This document shows, piece after piece, positions 1-7,475 of a DNA stretch of 15,957 nucleotides. Location: positions 1 through 15,957 of the forward strand of contig CAAFXF010000021.1 of assembly GCA_900766895.1 (NCBI GenBank), written 5' to 3'. The translations under genes were made by a program, and so were the position numbers. The DNA comes from Clostridia bacterium. Its GTDB lineage: Bacteria > Bacillota > Clostridia > Oscillospirales > Acutalibacteraceae. Positions within the stretch are counted from its first letter, which is position 1; every line of letters starts with the position of its first letter. The notes under the pieces are model-generated. The model saw nothing but the letters and a program-made list of their open reading frames with translations. It was not told the origin of the DNA and made no database searches.

Positions 1-1007
1 GCACAGTTTTCGTATATATCAAAAATAATTATTCTTTTTGGATTATATCTTGCAACCTGATTGCAAATCTCCGAGCCGATTGAACCGCCTCCGCCTGTTA
101 CCAAAACAGTTGAGCCGATAAGATACCTGCAGGTCTTTTTGTTAAGAGTAACCTCCGGACGCGACAAAAGGTCGGCAATATCAACATCACGAATTCTTTT
201 TGTTTCGCCTTTTTCAAACATTTCCTCCTGCGAAGGACTGATTTTAACATCGCAATCGGTGGTCATCGCAATAGAAAGAATTTCTTTTTTTCTTTTTTCC
301 GAAGCAGACGGCAAACACAAAATAATGGTATCTATTCTGTATTTTTCTGCTACGGACGGTATAGAGTCACAGTTACCGACAATCTTAATACCCTGTATTT
401 TTTTATTGAGCTTGGCAGGATTATCGTCAACAGCAACCACAGCGCGACCTTTGATAAACTTATCGTTCTTAAGCATATCAATAACGAAGTTGCCCATAAA
501 GCCTGCACCGACAATCATTATCCTCTTATTCTTTGAGCTTTTGCTCAAAATCAATTCGGGGAAAACGCGCAGTGCCCTATACGCAAGGCGTATGCCTGCA
601 ATAGAGAAGCTGAAAAATATCCAGAAAAGGGAATACGCATACAAAGGCATTTTATCAGGCAGTGACAAAATCAATCCAAATAGCACCTTGTCGACAACAA
701 ACATAATTAAAACTATCACGGCCGACGCACAAACGCTTTTGATTATTTCATCAACACCGGCATAACGCCATATGCTGTTATACAGTCCAAAACTGTAAAC
801 CACCAAAAATGATATTATCACAAACAAAAGCATATGCACATTTGAGGTTGCTAAGTTGGAAAAGCTACTGTCTAAAGGTGACCTTCCTGCCACAATGTAG
901 CATGCCAGGTATCCCGAAATGATAAGACAGGCAATATCCATCAAAACTATTACTGCTTTTTTTATTAAAACCTCAAGTCTTGCTTTCCTGAAATCGCTTA
1001 TGCTCAC
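1..1007 (-). CDS. FlaA1/CapD-type polysaccharide biosynthesis protein (NDP-sugar 4,6-dehydratase/epimerase), partial
   Basis: The gene enters from the left edge and is read on the minus strand; 335 N-terminal residues are present and the C-terminal part is missing. The start is GTG at 1007-1005, preceded by AGGAGG eight bases upstream. Residues about 15-145 contain four hydrophobic segments, as in membrane-anchored FlaA1/CapD proteins. A first Rossmann-like fold starts at about 162 with the glycine motif IMIVGAGFMG. The linker RIRDVDIADLLSRPEV (271-286) is the family hallmark before the catalytic SDR domain, whose nucleotide-binding motif TGGGGSIGSE is at 304-313. The catalytic Tyr-x-x-x-Lys lies outside the window. 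Family members convert UDP-GlcNAc-type sugars to 4-keto or epimerised forms for capsule, glycan or exopolysaccharide synthesis. It lies 33 bp downstream of the CHAP hydrolase gene in the same direction, so the two are probably cotranscribed. Substrate unknown. Confidence 0.9.
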   Translation of the reverse strand, partial: MSISDFRKARLEVLIKKAVIVLMDIACLIISGYLACYIVAGRSPLDSSFSNLATSNVHMLLFVIISFLVVYSFGLYNSIWRYAGVDEIIKSVCASAVIVLIMFVVDKVLFGLILSLPDKMPLYAYSLFWIFFSFSIAGIRLAYRALRVFPELILSKSSKNKRIMIVGAGFMGNFVIDMLKNDKFIKGRAVVAVDDNPAKLNKKIQGIKIVGNCDSIPSVAEKYRIDTIILCLPSASEKRKKEILSIAMTTDCDVKISPSQEEMFEKGETKRIRDVDIADLLSRPEVTLNKKTCRYLIGSTVLVTGGGGSIGSEICNQVARYNPKRIIIFDIYENC

Positions 1008-1039
1008 AGGCTATACCTCCTCTAAAAGCTACTCGCTTT

Positions 1040-2368
1040 TTAATCATCGCTTTCGTTTCTGTTTCTCTTTTTTCTTTCAACTGCTTTTCTTATTCCGAAT
1101 GCCGCAAGGCCTACAATGATGGTTGCCCCGGCTATAATAACCGGAACCGGATAATACTCATCATTATCCTTTAGCTTGTTTATGTTAATACCGATCTCGT
1201 AAAGCCTTTGCTCCTTTGTTTTTTCCGTATTAACAGGAGCCTTTGTGATTTCCTCAACATAATCGTTGGCTGTTTTTTGCTTTGTCACCTCAACGGAAAC
1301 AGATGTAACGGTAAAATCACATTGCTTATATATCTCGTCATTTGCACAGACAACAACGGTTGCCGTGCCCTCGCCTATCGCCTTAATCTCGCCACCCTGC
1401 TCGATTTGGATAATACCCTCCTCGTCACAGAAGTACCCTACAACCGCAGTTGAATTAAGAGGCTCAAGGGTGTATCCGAGCTTTACGCTGTCACCAACCT
1501 GAAGCTCTGTTGTTGAGGCATTTAGCACCATATCGGTAGCCATAACATTTTTCGCCTGAGTTGTGGTTGTTGTGGTAGGCTGTGTTGTTGTAGGCTTCTT
1601 TGTTGTTGAGGCTGTTGTGGACTGCTTTGTTGCAGACTTGGCAGTCGTTGTCTTTTTGGCAGTTGTTGCCTTCTTGGTAGTGGTAACCTTTTTGGTTGTA
1701 GTAACCTTTTTGGTTGTAGTAACCTTTTTTGTTGTAGTGACCTTTTTGGTTGTGGTCACTTTCTTGGTTGTGGTTTGAGCAGAGGAGCCACCCTTTGCCA
1801 AGGAAGAATAATCGGGATTACCGTATCCCATAATTGCAGAAATATTGTTATACGGCTTTGAGCCGGTTTTGGTATATTTTCTTGCCTTAACCTTACCTGA
1901 GCAGTTACCCTCAACTGTATATACCGTACTGCCGTCTATGTAATCAACCAAGCCAACATGCTGGCTTGAGCCGTTACCGGACCAATCAAAGAATACCAAA
2001 TCACCTTTTTTGGGAGTATATCCCGAGTCGCGTGTATGGTACCTACCCTTATTTTTGTACCAGCTAATCATAGAGTTACAGTTACCGCCGCTTGGCACAA
2101 TTTTTTTATACATCTGAACGCCAAGCTCCTCGCCTGCCTTATTAAAACACCAAAGAGCAAAGGTTGTGCACCAGCCACCCTGATAGCCGTACCATTCACC
2201 GTATTTACTGTATGAGCTGCTTCCCGTATATCCAACCTCGTTATTGGCAACAGAAAGCACCTTATTCTGCATATTGCTGACTGTGGCGGCATTCGCCGTA
2301 ATGCTCAAGGGCAACAGCACAGTAAGCATTACCAAAGCAACCGACAGGCATTTTCGTAAAAATTTCAT
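1040..2368 (-). CDS. Secreted CHAP-domain cell-wall hydrolase with Thr/Lys repeat, Big2-like domain and C-terminal membrane anchor
   Basis: A 442-aa exported protein, probably a peptidoglycan amidase or endopeptidase acting at the cell surface. Residues 1-28 form a signal peptide (KFLRK, hydrophobic core, ANAA cleavage region). A CHAP (NlpC/P60-like) domain spans about 30-188, with likely catalytic Cys67 (GGWCTTF), His137 (SSQHVGL) and Glu153/Asn155 (VEGN). Residues 199-240 are a six-residue Thr/Lys tandem repeat, followed by a Thr-rich linker to about 272. An Ig-like Big2-type domain follows at about 275-355. A hydrophobic segment (406-425) then precedes a basic tail (RKAVERKKRNRN), so the mature protein is tethered; no LPXTG motif is visible. 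The start has GGAG five bases upstream. The FlaA1-like gene follows in the same operon, which fits a role in envelope remodelling. Whether it acts on the cell's own wall or on competitors cannot be told. Confidence 0.88.
   Translation of the reverse strand: MKFLRKCLSVALVMLTVLLPLSITANAATVSNMQNKVLSVANNEVGYTGSSSYSKYGEWYGYQGGWCTTFALWCFNKAGEELGVQMYKKIVPSGGNCNSMISWYKNKGRYHTRDSGYTPKKGDLVFFDWSGNGSSQHVGLVDYIDGSTVYTVEGNCSGKVKARKYTKTGSKPYNNISAIMGYGNPDYSSLAKGGSSAQTTTKKVTTTKKVTTTKKVTTTKKVTTTKKVTTTKKATTAKKTTTAKSATKQSTTASTTKKPTTTQPTTTTTTQAKNVMATDMVLNASTTELQVGDSVKLGYTLEPLNSTAVVGYFCDEEGIIQIEQGGEIKAIGEGTATVVVCANDEIYKQCDFTVTSVSVEVTKQKTANDYVEEITKAPVNTEKTKEQRLYEIGININKLKDNDEYYPVPVIIAGATIIVGLAAFGIRKAVERKKRNRNESDD
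1667..1774 (-). repeat. 18-bp tandem repeat coding for TTTKKV units
   Basis: Six consecutive 18-bp units encode five copies of TTTKKV and a final TTTKKA (residues 199-234 of the CHAP protein); a degenerate TTAKKT follows. The units differ mainly at third codon positions, so the array has partly diverged. It forms a basic, Thr-rich spacer between the catalytic and Big2-like domains. Confidence 0.9.
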
Positions 2369-2405
2369 AATATCTCCAAATTTTTTGTCACAATATATCT
2401 ACTAT

Positions 2406-2434
2406 ATAATAACATTTATTAAATAATAAATCAA
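2406..2434 (-). promoter_or_regulatory. Promoter for the CHAP/polysaccharide operon
   Basis: On the minus strand, a TTGATT -35 box (2434-2429) and a TATTAT -10 box (2411-2406) are separated by 17 bases, about 40 bp upstream of the start codon. The region is very AT-rich, so chance matches are possible. Confidence 0.5.
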
Positions 2435-2463
2435 CATTCATTTACATATTTCCAAAATTAGTA

Positions 2464-2492
2464 TTGCATTTTTCGGGCAGTAGGAATATAAT
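2464..2492 (+). promoter_or_regulatory. Promoter for the ECF S component
   Basis: TTGCAT (2464-2469) and a perfect TATAAT (2487-2492) are separated by 17 bases. Transcription would start near 2499, giving a leader of about 95 nt before the start codon at 2594. Confidence 0.7.
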
Positions 2493-2498
2493 ATCATC

Positions 2499-2593
2499 GC
2501 ATTGTATCCGATGAGAAAAGCAATTTCTCGGGCGACGCCGATTTTGTGTTTTGTCGGCTTGCTTAGGAACAGTAGCAGAAAGGAAAATTTAAT
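2499..2593 (+). promoter_or_regulatory. Structured 5' leader of the ECF S-component gene, possible cis-regulatory RNA
   Basis: The leader can fold into at least two hairpins. The first is GAGAAA/TTTCTC (2513-2529, loop AGCAA), extendable by CC/GG across a small bulge. The second is GCCGA/TCGGC (2537-2558), extendable by GGGC/GCTT across an internal loop. A weaker TGCT/AGCA pairing (2560-2577) lies just before the AAAGGA ribosome site. ECF S-component genes are often controlled by vitamin-sensing riboswitches, but I see no match to the TPP, FMN, cobalamin, THF or preQ1 consensus elements. It may be a new element or simply a structured leader. Confidence 0.35.
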
Positions 2594-3169
2594 ATGAAAA
2601 CAAACACACAAAAGGTAGTAGGAATGGGACTGTTTACTGCCATCATTGTTGCTTTGCAAATGCTTGCATCAGCAATTAAATTCGGTCCGTTTTCAATCAC
2701 TCTTGTACTCGCCCCCATCGTTATCGGTGCGGCACTTTACGGAATAGGCGCAGGCGCATGGCTTGGTCTGACATTCGGCGTAACGGTGCTCATCAGCGGT
2801 GATGCAGCGGCATTTTTAACAATCAACCCTATTGGCACCGTTCTTACGGTTATAGCAAAGGGTATGGTTGCAGGTATTGTTGCCGCAGTGATTTACAAGG
2901 CAATTGAAAAGAAAAACAAAACCGTTGCGGTTGTTGCGGCGGGTATAGCCTGTCCGATAGTGAACACGGGCATATTCCTAATCGGTTGCTATTTATTCTT
3001 CCGGGATTGGCTGATTGATGTTTTCGGCACCACCGGCTTTGCAACAGTTATTACAGGACTTGTTTCACTAAACTTTGCGGTTGAGCTTGGCATCAATATG
3101 CTTTTGGCATCGGTAATTGTAAGAGTTATCGACCTTGGCAAAAAACAGCTCGCAAAGAAAAACGTATAA
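2594..3169 (+). CDS. ECF transporter S component, substrate unknown
   Basis: A 191-aa integral membrane protein with about six hydrophobic segments (roughly 10-28, 33-50, 53-70, 82-101, 110-134 and 148-177) and a short basic C-terminus, the size and pattern of a substrate-binding S component of an energy-coupling factor vitamin or micronutrient importer. The N-terminal KVVGMGLFTAIIVALQ resembles the helix-1 region that contacts the shared EcfT subunit, and INPIGTVL/AKGMVAG lie in the usual conserved central part. No EcfA or EcfT gene is nearby, so it would use a shared energising module encoded elsewhere (group II type). It has its own promoter, leader and terminator, so it is a single-gene unit. 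The vitamin or metal carried cannot be read from the sequence. Confidence 0.8.
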   Translation: MKTNTQKVVGMGLFTAIIVALQMLASAIKFGPFSITLVLAPIVIGAALYGIGAGAWLGLTFGVTVLISGDAAAFLTINPIGTVLTVIAKGMVAGIVAAVIYKAIEKKNKTVAVVAAGIACPIVNTGIFLIGCYLFFRDWLIDVFGTTGFATVITGLVSLNFAVELGINMLLASVIVRVIDLGKKQLAKKNV

Positions 3170-3188
3170 TTAAAAAACAAAACAAATT

Positions 3189-3226
3189 ACAGCCTTGATT
3201 TTGTAAAATCAGGGTTGTATTTTTTT
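3189..3226 (+). terminator. Rho-independent terminator after the ECF S component
   Basis: A 14-bp inverted repeat (ACAGCCTTGATTTT with AAAATCAGGGTTGT, including two G-T pairs) is followed by A and a run of seven T (3220-3226). It lies 20 bp after the stop codon. Confidence 0.9.
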
Positions 3227-3227
3227 A

Positions 3228-3256
3228 TTGTATAAAAAGCAGAAAAATGATATAAT
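3228..3256 (+). promoter_or_regulatory. Promoter for rlmB and the P-type ATPase-like gene
   Basis: TTGTAT (3228-3233), a 17-base spacer and a perfect TATAAT (3251-3256) with an extended -10 TG (3248-3249). It follows the previous terminator directly, and the -35 box starts two bases after the T run. Confidence 0.75.
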
Positions 3257-3286
3257 ATTTTCAATACTACGAATTATGGTGAAAAA

Positions 3287-4060
3287 ATGAAAAAAGATGC
3301 AGAAAAGCAAAGAGATTACAAAACAAACGACAATCTTGTTATAGGACGAAATGCAGTAACAGAGCTACTCAAAAGCGACCGAGAGGTAGAAAATGTTTTG
3401 GTTGCAAAGGGTGAACGCGAGGGCTCAATCAACAGAATCCTTGCTTTGTGCAAGGAAAAGAAAATTGTTGTGAAAAACGTTGACAGAAAAAAGCTTGACT
3501 TTTTAGCGCCTAACGGTAATCATCAGGGCGTTGTTGCGAATGTTCCCGCACACGAATACAGCACGGTTGATGAAATCATAGGCTATGCGCAGGAAAAGGG
3601 TGAGGCTCCGTTCATCATTATGTGCGACGAAATTGAGGACAGCCACAACCTCGGTGCAATCATACGTACGGCAGAGGCATGCGGTGCTCACGGCATCATT
3701 ATTCCAAAGCGAAGAAATGTGGGATTAAACTACATTGTTGCAAAAACAAGCTGCGGTGCACTTGAATATATGAAGGTTGCAAGGGTTACAAATCTTGCAC
3801 AAACCATTGACGAATTAAAGGAAAAGAACATTTGGGTTTATGCAGCGGATATGGACGGTCAACGCTGGGACAAAACTGATTTTTCAGGCGGTGCGTGTCT
3901 TGTTGTCGGCAACGAGGGAAGCGGTGTCGGCAGACTGATAAAGGAAAAATGTGATGTAACGGTAAGCCTGCCAATGCTTGGAAAGGTTAACAGCCTCAAT
4001 GCATCTGTTGCGGCAGGAATTCTTATGTATGAAATAGCAAGACAACGACTTGATAATTAG
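3287..4060 (+). CDS. rlmB: 23S rRNA (guanosine-2'-O-)methyltransferase RlmB, SpoU/TrmH family
   Basis: A 257-aa SPOUT-class methyltransferase expected to methylate the 2'-OH of a conserved guanosine in 23S rRNA using S-adenosylmethionine. Residues 15-90 form the L30e-like substrate-binding domain (VIGRNAVTELL, then HQGVVANV). The three SpoU motifs are present: motif 1 SHNLGAIIRTAEA (119-131, with Asn121 and Arg127), motif 2 LVVGNEGSGV (205-214, with Glu210) and motif 3 LPMLGKVNSLNASVAAGILMYE (228-249), which forms the trefoil knot. Length is normal. RlmB and YacO-type RNA methyltransferases are not separable with certainty by eye. The Shine-Dalgarno is weak (GGTGA four bases before ATG). The 815-aa gene follows after 8 bp and is probably cotranscribed. 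Confidence 0.9.
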   Translation: MKKDAEKQRDYKTNDNLVIGRNAVTELLKSDREVENVLVAKGEREGSINRILALCKEKKIVVKNVDRKKLDFLAPNGNHQGVVANVPAHEYSTVDEIIGYAQEKGEAPFIIMCDEIEDSHNLGAIIRTAEACGAHGIIIPKRRNVGLNYIVAKTSCGALEYMKVARVTNLAQTIDELKEKNIWVYAADMDGQRWDKTDFSGGACLVVGNEGSGVGRLIKEKCDVTVSLPMLGKVNSLNASVAAGILMYEIARQRLDN

Positions 4061-4068
4061 GAGATACA

Positions 4069-6516
4069 ATGAGCGACAACAATCTTTCTATTGATGAAAT
4101 CATAAAAAAAGCAGAGCAAATCAAGGCTCAGGCAGAAAAGCAGCTTATGGACGCTCAAAAAAACCTTGATGAGATGGCAAAATCTGCAATAAACGAGGTT
4201 ACGGTCGACAGCGATGCTGTTATGAAAAGGGTTGAAGAGCTAAGCAATGAGGAAGACGACATTAAAGAGTTTAATCCCATAAAAAAGACAGGCGTACAGG
4301 ACAAGACAAAAACCGTGCGCATCAGCTTTGACAAAAAGACGGAAAAGACAGTCGCCTTCAAAAAATTCAACTCCGGCAACAAACAGAACGCCAACACCGA
4401 CAAACATGATGATGACGACATCAAAATTGCAGACAGCATAGGTACCGATGGTGAGGATGATATTTTTGAGCATCCTATTATTCCGAATGAAAAGACAAAG
4501 ACTGTTGTAATTTCAGCAAACAGCGAGGGCTCATCCGATTTCTTTCAGGAGGTTCCTACCATAGTTGCACGAGAAAGTCTCGGCGAATACCTTGACTCCT
4601 CAAGCAGTAACGATGATGAGGACGTTGGTATTCAAATGTGCTTTGAGGGATTTGATGATGCCATCGAGGAGGTACCTACCATTGATGAGGCCGTTGCCGA
4701 GCAAATCCTCATTGAGCAAAGAAAGGAAAAAATTAACAAGTTCCGTTTGTTCGGACCTGACGAAACCGATGAAGAATTAGGCGACGAGGAATTTGAGGAG
4801 AGAGACTACAAGGCAAAGGAGGACAGACAAAGCATACTCACAAGGCTATTGAAAAAGAAGTCTGTCATAGGTGTGCAAATGATAATCTCAATTGCACTGT
4901 TCACTCTGTTGCTTTTGATGACTGTTTTCAAAGGCACGGAATATCTTCCTCTTGCAATTGCAGAAAACAGCAAATTCTTTACAACCGGATGTGTACTGCT
5001 GTTTTTGACAGTATTCACTAACCTGAACATTTTTTTGCACGGCTTTAACATCAAGAAAGGAATAAACACGGATTTTCCTGTTTCTGTTCTGACTCTTGCG
5101 ATACTCGGGCAATCTCTTGCATTTGCAATCAACAGCGACCTATGGATGAACAACGGTGTCTTTTTAGGCTCCGCCCTCGCGTTTGCATACATTTTTTCAT
5201 TACTTGGCAAGAGGCAAATACTTGTAAGAATAATCGACAATTTTGATTTTATCATAAACAGCGGTGAAACCTACTGCCTTGAAAACATCGCAAACGCACT
5301 TGATGTAAAGGTGCTGGGCAGGGATAATCTTGACGAGGAAGACCCTATAATAAAAACAAGCGTAAAAACAGACATTCCCACAAATTTTATGGAAATCAGC
5401 TGTAAAAGTGACCCGTCTGATAAAACAGTGAAAATCCTATATCCGATTACAGTGCTGTTAAGTGCCGTTTTGCTTATTGCGGTTGGACTGCTCGACAACT
5501 GGGGTACAGGCGTAAACATAGCTATTGCCGCGCTTACCATATCCACGCCTGTTTCGCTGCTTTACGCAATGAACACCATACTTTCCGATATTTCGGCAGA
5601 GCTTGACAAATACGGTGCAAGGGTTTGCGGATTTGAGGGTGCGCAAATGGCGGCAGGCACGAACGCAGTTGTACTTGAAGCGGCAAATCTTTTCGGCACG
5701 CACGGATGCGACCTGCACGGCATTAAGGTTTTTAACAAAACAAAAATTGATGATGCAATCATTTATGCGGCGGCAGTCATCATCAAAACAAAGAGTCCGC
5801 TTGCTCATGTCTTTGACGATGTCATTATCGGCAAAAAAAGCATTCTGCCAAAGGTTGACAACGTTCAATACGAGGAGCAAATGGGCACATCCGCCTGGGT
5901 ATATCGAAAGAAAGTCCTTGTAGGCAACAGAAATCTATTGATAAATCACGGAGTCAGCGTACCTAAAATCAGCTTTGAGCAAAAGTTTACAAGGCGAAAC
6001 AGGAAGGCATTATACCTTGCCGTTGACGGCAAAATTATGGCAATGTTCATTGTTTCATACAGTGCCGACCCCAACCTCAAGCGTGAGCTTAAAAAGCTTG
6101 AAAAAACAGACATTACGCTTATCGTAAAAAGCAACGACCCTTACATCAACGAGGAGAGCATTGCAAATCTTTTTGAGCTTCCGCGCGGCTACATAAAGGT
6201 TATGAACAGACAGGCGTCAAGAGTGTTTGAAAAATACTCCGATATGCAGGTTGAGAAATCCCCTGCCTATGTTGTACACAACGGTACGGCAAAGGGGCTT
6301 ATTTCGGCGATGCGAGGTGCGCTTACGGCTGTAAGCACAAAAAATTCAGTCAGCTTTTTAACATGCTTTGGCTGTATACTCGGATTGGTTACGGTTGCAG
6401 GATTGGCTGTTATGCAATGGTACAGCCAGATTACCTGCACTGCCATCATAGGCTGTCAGGCAATATGGACTGCTTTTACCGTAATAGTGTCAAAGCTTCG
6501 CAAAATAGGATTTTAG
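4069..6516 (+). CDS. Degenerate P-type ATPase-like membrane protein (predicted pseudoenzyme) with long acidic N-terminal region
   Basis: An 815-aa protein. Residues 1-260 are hydrophilic: a probable coiled coil (8-40), then acidic low-complexity sequence with two KTKTV-IS motifs (79-86, 142-149) and two EVPTI motifs (161-165, 201-205). Eight hydrophobic segments follow in the 2+2, 2, 2 order of P1B ATPases: about 267-287, 304-324, 335-354, 362-380, 457-475, 481-501, 759-781 and 787-808. The helix-6 region reads TISTPVSLLYAM, with STP where metal pumps have CPC. After it, GARVCGFEGAQMAAGTNAVVLEAANLFG aligns with the stretch leading to DKTGT, but the phosphorylated Asp is Glu537 and KTGT is absent. 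SPLAHVF (576-582) matches the nucleotide-domain HP loop, and VLVGNRNLLINHGV (616-629) matches the VGN-LL motif. TGD and GDGxND motifs are missing, and the A-domain loop is short with no TGE. The ribosome site is GGAG. I infer no transport ATPase activity; true function unknown. Confidence 0.75.
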   Translation: MSDNNLSIDEIIKKAEQIKAQAEKQLMDAQKNLDEMAKSAINEVTVDSDAVMKRVEELSNEEDDIKEFNPIKKTGVQDKTKTVRISFDKKTEKTVAFKKFNSGNKQNANTDKHDDDDIKIADSIGTDGEDDIFEHPIIPNEKTKTVVISANSEGSSDFFQEVPTIVARESLGEYLDSSSSNDDEDVGIQMCFEGFDDAIEEVPTIDEAVAEQILIEQRKEKINKFRLFGPDETDEELGDEEFEERDYKAKEDRQSILTRLLKKKSVIGVQMIISIALFTLLLLMTVFKGTEYLPLAIAENSKFFTTGCVLLFLTVFTNLNIFLHGFNIKKGINTDFPVSVLTLAILGQSLAFAINSDLWMNNGVFLGSALAFAYIFSLLGKRQILVRIIDNFDFIINSGETYCLENIANALDVKVLGRDNLDEEDPIIKTSVKTDIPTNFMEISCKSDPSDKTVKILYPITVLLSAVLLIAVGLLDNWGTGVNIAIAALTISTPVSLLYAMNTILSDISAELDKYGARVCGFEGAQMAAGTNAVVLEAANLFGTHGCDLHGIKVFNKTKIDDAIIYAAAVIIKTKSPLAHVFDDVIIGKKSILPKVDNVQYEEQMGTSAWVYRKKVLVGNRNLLINHGVSVPKISFEQKFTRRNRKALYLAVDGKIMAMFIVSYSADPNLKRELKKLEKTDITLIVKSNDPYINEESIANLFELPRGYIKVMNRQASRVFEKYSDMQVEKSPAYVVHNGTAKGLISAMRGALTAVSTKNSVSFLTCFGCILGLVTVAGLAVMQWYSQITCTAIIGCQAIWTAFTVIVSKLRKIGF

Positions 6517-6522
6517 TAATCC

Positions 6523-6552
6523 TTGACAACATAAGCAATAAATGTTTATAAT
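6523..6552 (+). promoter_or_regulatory. Promoter for the degV-family gene
   Basis: Perfect TTGACA (6523-6528) and perfect TATAAT (6547-6552) with an 18-base spacer, starting seven bases after the stop codon of the preceding gene. No terminator is visible between them. Confidence 0.8.
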
Positions 6553-6585
6553 GTAAATAATAAATTTAGAAAAAGGTAAATATAT

Positions 6586-7434
6586 ATGAGCTTTAGAATT
6601 GTAGCAGACAGCTGCTGTGACAGAACACAACAGATGAAGGATTGGACAAATATTACCTTTGTTCCATTGACTCTTTCCATTGATGACTACACCATACTTG
6701 ACGACGAAAACTTTGACCAAGAGGATTTCATCAGAAGAACCCGTGAATCAAAGAATGTGGGAAAATCTGCCTGCCCTGCTCCGGACGCCTTTGCCGCTGC
6801 AATGGATTGCGACGAAGACGACATCTACGTTATAACAATAACAGATAAGCTTTCAGGCACCTACAACAGTGCATTACAGGGCAAAATGCTTTACGAGGAG
6901 GAGCACAGCGGTAAAAACATTCATGTGTTCAATTCCCTTGCCACCTCAGGTCTTGAAAGCCTCGTTGCCGAAAAAATTACAGAGCTTGGCAACAGCGGTG
7001 CCGATTTCAACACAATAGTTGAAACGGTCGAAGATTATATTCTTAATCATACTGCCCTTTTCTTCAATCTTGAATCGTTTGATGCACTTAACAAAAACGG
7101 CAGGCTCTATGCCATGGCTGCAACTATTTTGAAAAAGCTAAAGCTCAAGCTTGTATGTGAAAGAACACAGGAGGGCTCCGTAAAGCTTTCTGCACAGGAA
7201 TTCAACAGTGCCAGAGCAATAACCAAGCTTGCAAGCATTGTTATCAACGAGGTTAAGGACAACATACAGGAGCAAAGAGTTATACTTTCGCATGTTTGCT
7301 GTGAGGAAAAGGCAAACGCAGTTGCTCAAAAGCTTAAGGATGCGGGCTTCGGCTCTGTTGAGGTTATCAGAGCAAGCGGTCTTAATTCTCTGTATGCGGC
7401 AGACGGCGGTTTAATTATTTCCCTTACAAAATAA
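6586..7434 (+). CDS. DegV family protein (fatty-acid binding)
   Basis: A 282-aa DegV protein. Family members bind a fatty acid, and in several Firmicutes they act as FakB subunits that present it to the kinase FakA. Visible family motifs are IVADSCCD near the N-terminus (5-12), SACPAPDAF (61-69) at the position of the usual TSQPS-type loop, TDKLSGTYNSA (86-96) around the carboxylate-binding Ser/Thr, SFDALNKNGRL (164-174) matching the L-kGGR motif, and ASGLNSLYAADGGLII near the C-terminus. The N-terminal loop carries two adjacent Cys instead of the common Ser-Ser. Length is typical. No FakA-like DhaK/DhaL gene is nearby. A hairpin with a T run follows 7 bp after the stop. Confidence 0.9.
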   Translation: MSFRIVADSCCDRTQQMKDWTNITFVPLTLSIDDYTILDDENFDQEDFIRRTRESKNVGKSACPAPDAFAAAMDCDEDDIYVITITDKLSGTYNSALQGKMLYEEEHSGKNIHVFNSLATSGLESLVAEKITELGNSGADFNTIVETVEDYILNHTALFFNLESFDALNKNGRLYAMAATILKKLKLKLVCERTQEGSVKLSAQEFNSARAITKLASIVINEVKDNIQEQRVILSHVCCEEKANAVAQKLKDAGFGSVEVIRASGLNSLYAADGGLIISLTK

Positions 7435-7441
7435 ACTACTC

Positions 7442-7475
7442 TATCCCCTGCTGATTATCGGCAGGGATATTTTTT
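7442..7475 (+). terminator. Terminator-like hairpin between degV and the pseudouridine synthase, overlapping its ribosome site
   Basis: TATCCCCTGC (7442-7451) pairs with GCAGGGATA (7461-7469) with one bulged C, and the stem can extend inward (TGA with TCG). A run of six T follows (7470-7475). The 3' arm contains AGGGA, the only Shine-Dalgarno candidate for the next gene, so the hairpin could both end most degV transcripts and mask the ribosome site. Confidence 0.7.

Noticed and set aside
61..765. Long plus-strand open frame of 234 codons near the left edge
   Set aside because: It is antisense to the FlaA1/CapD-like gene, whose minus-strand translation shows clear family motifs; the plus frame lacks a ribosome site and recognisable domain.
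1563..1778. Plus-strand hydrophobic frame rich in VVVTFLV
   Set aside because: It is the antisense reading of the TTTKKV tandem repeat; the repeated hydrophobic pattern follows from the repeat, not from a membrane protein.
2499..2593. Known riboswitch (TPP, FMN, cobalamin, THF, preQ1) upstream of the ECF S component
   Set aside because: No conserved core of these elements could be matched by eye; only generic hairpins are seen.
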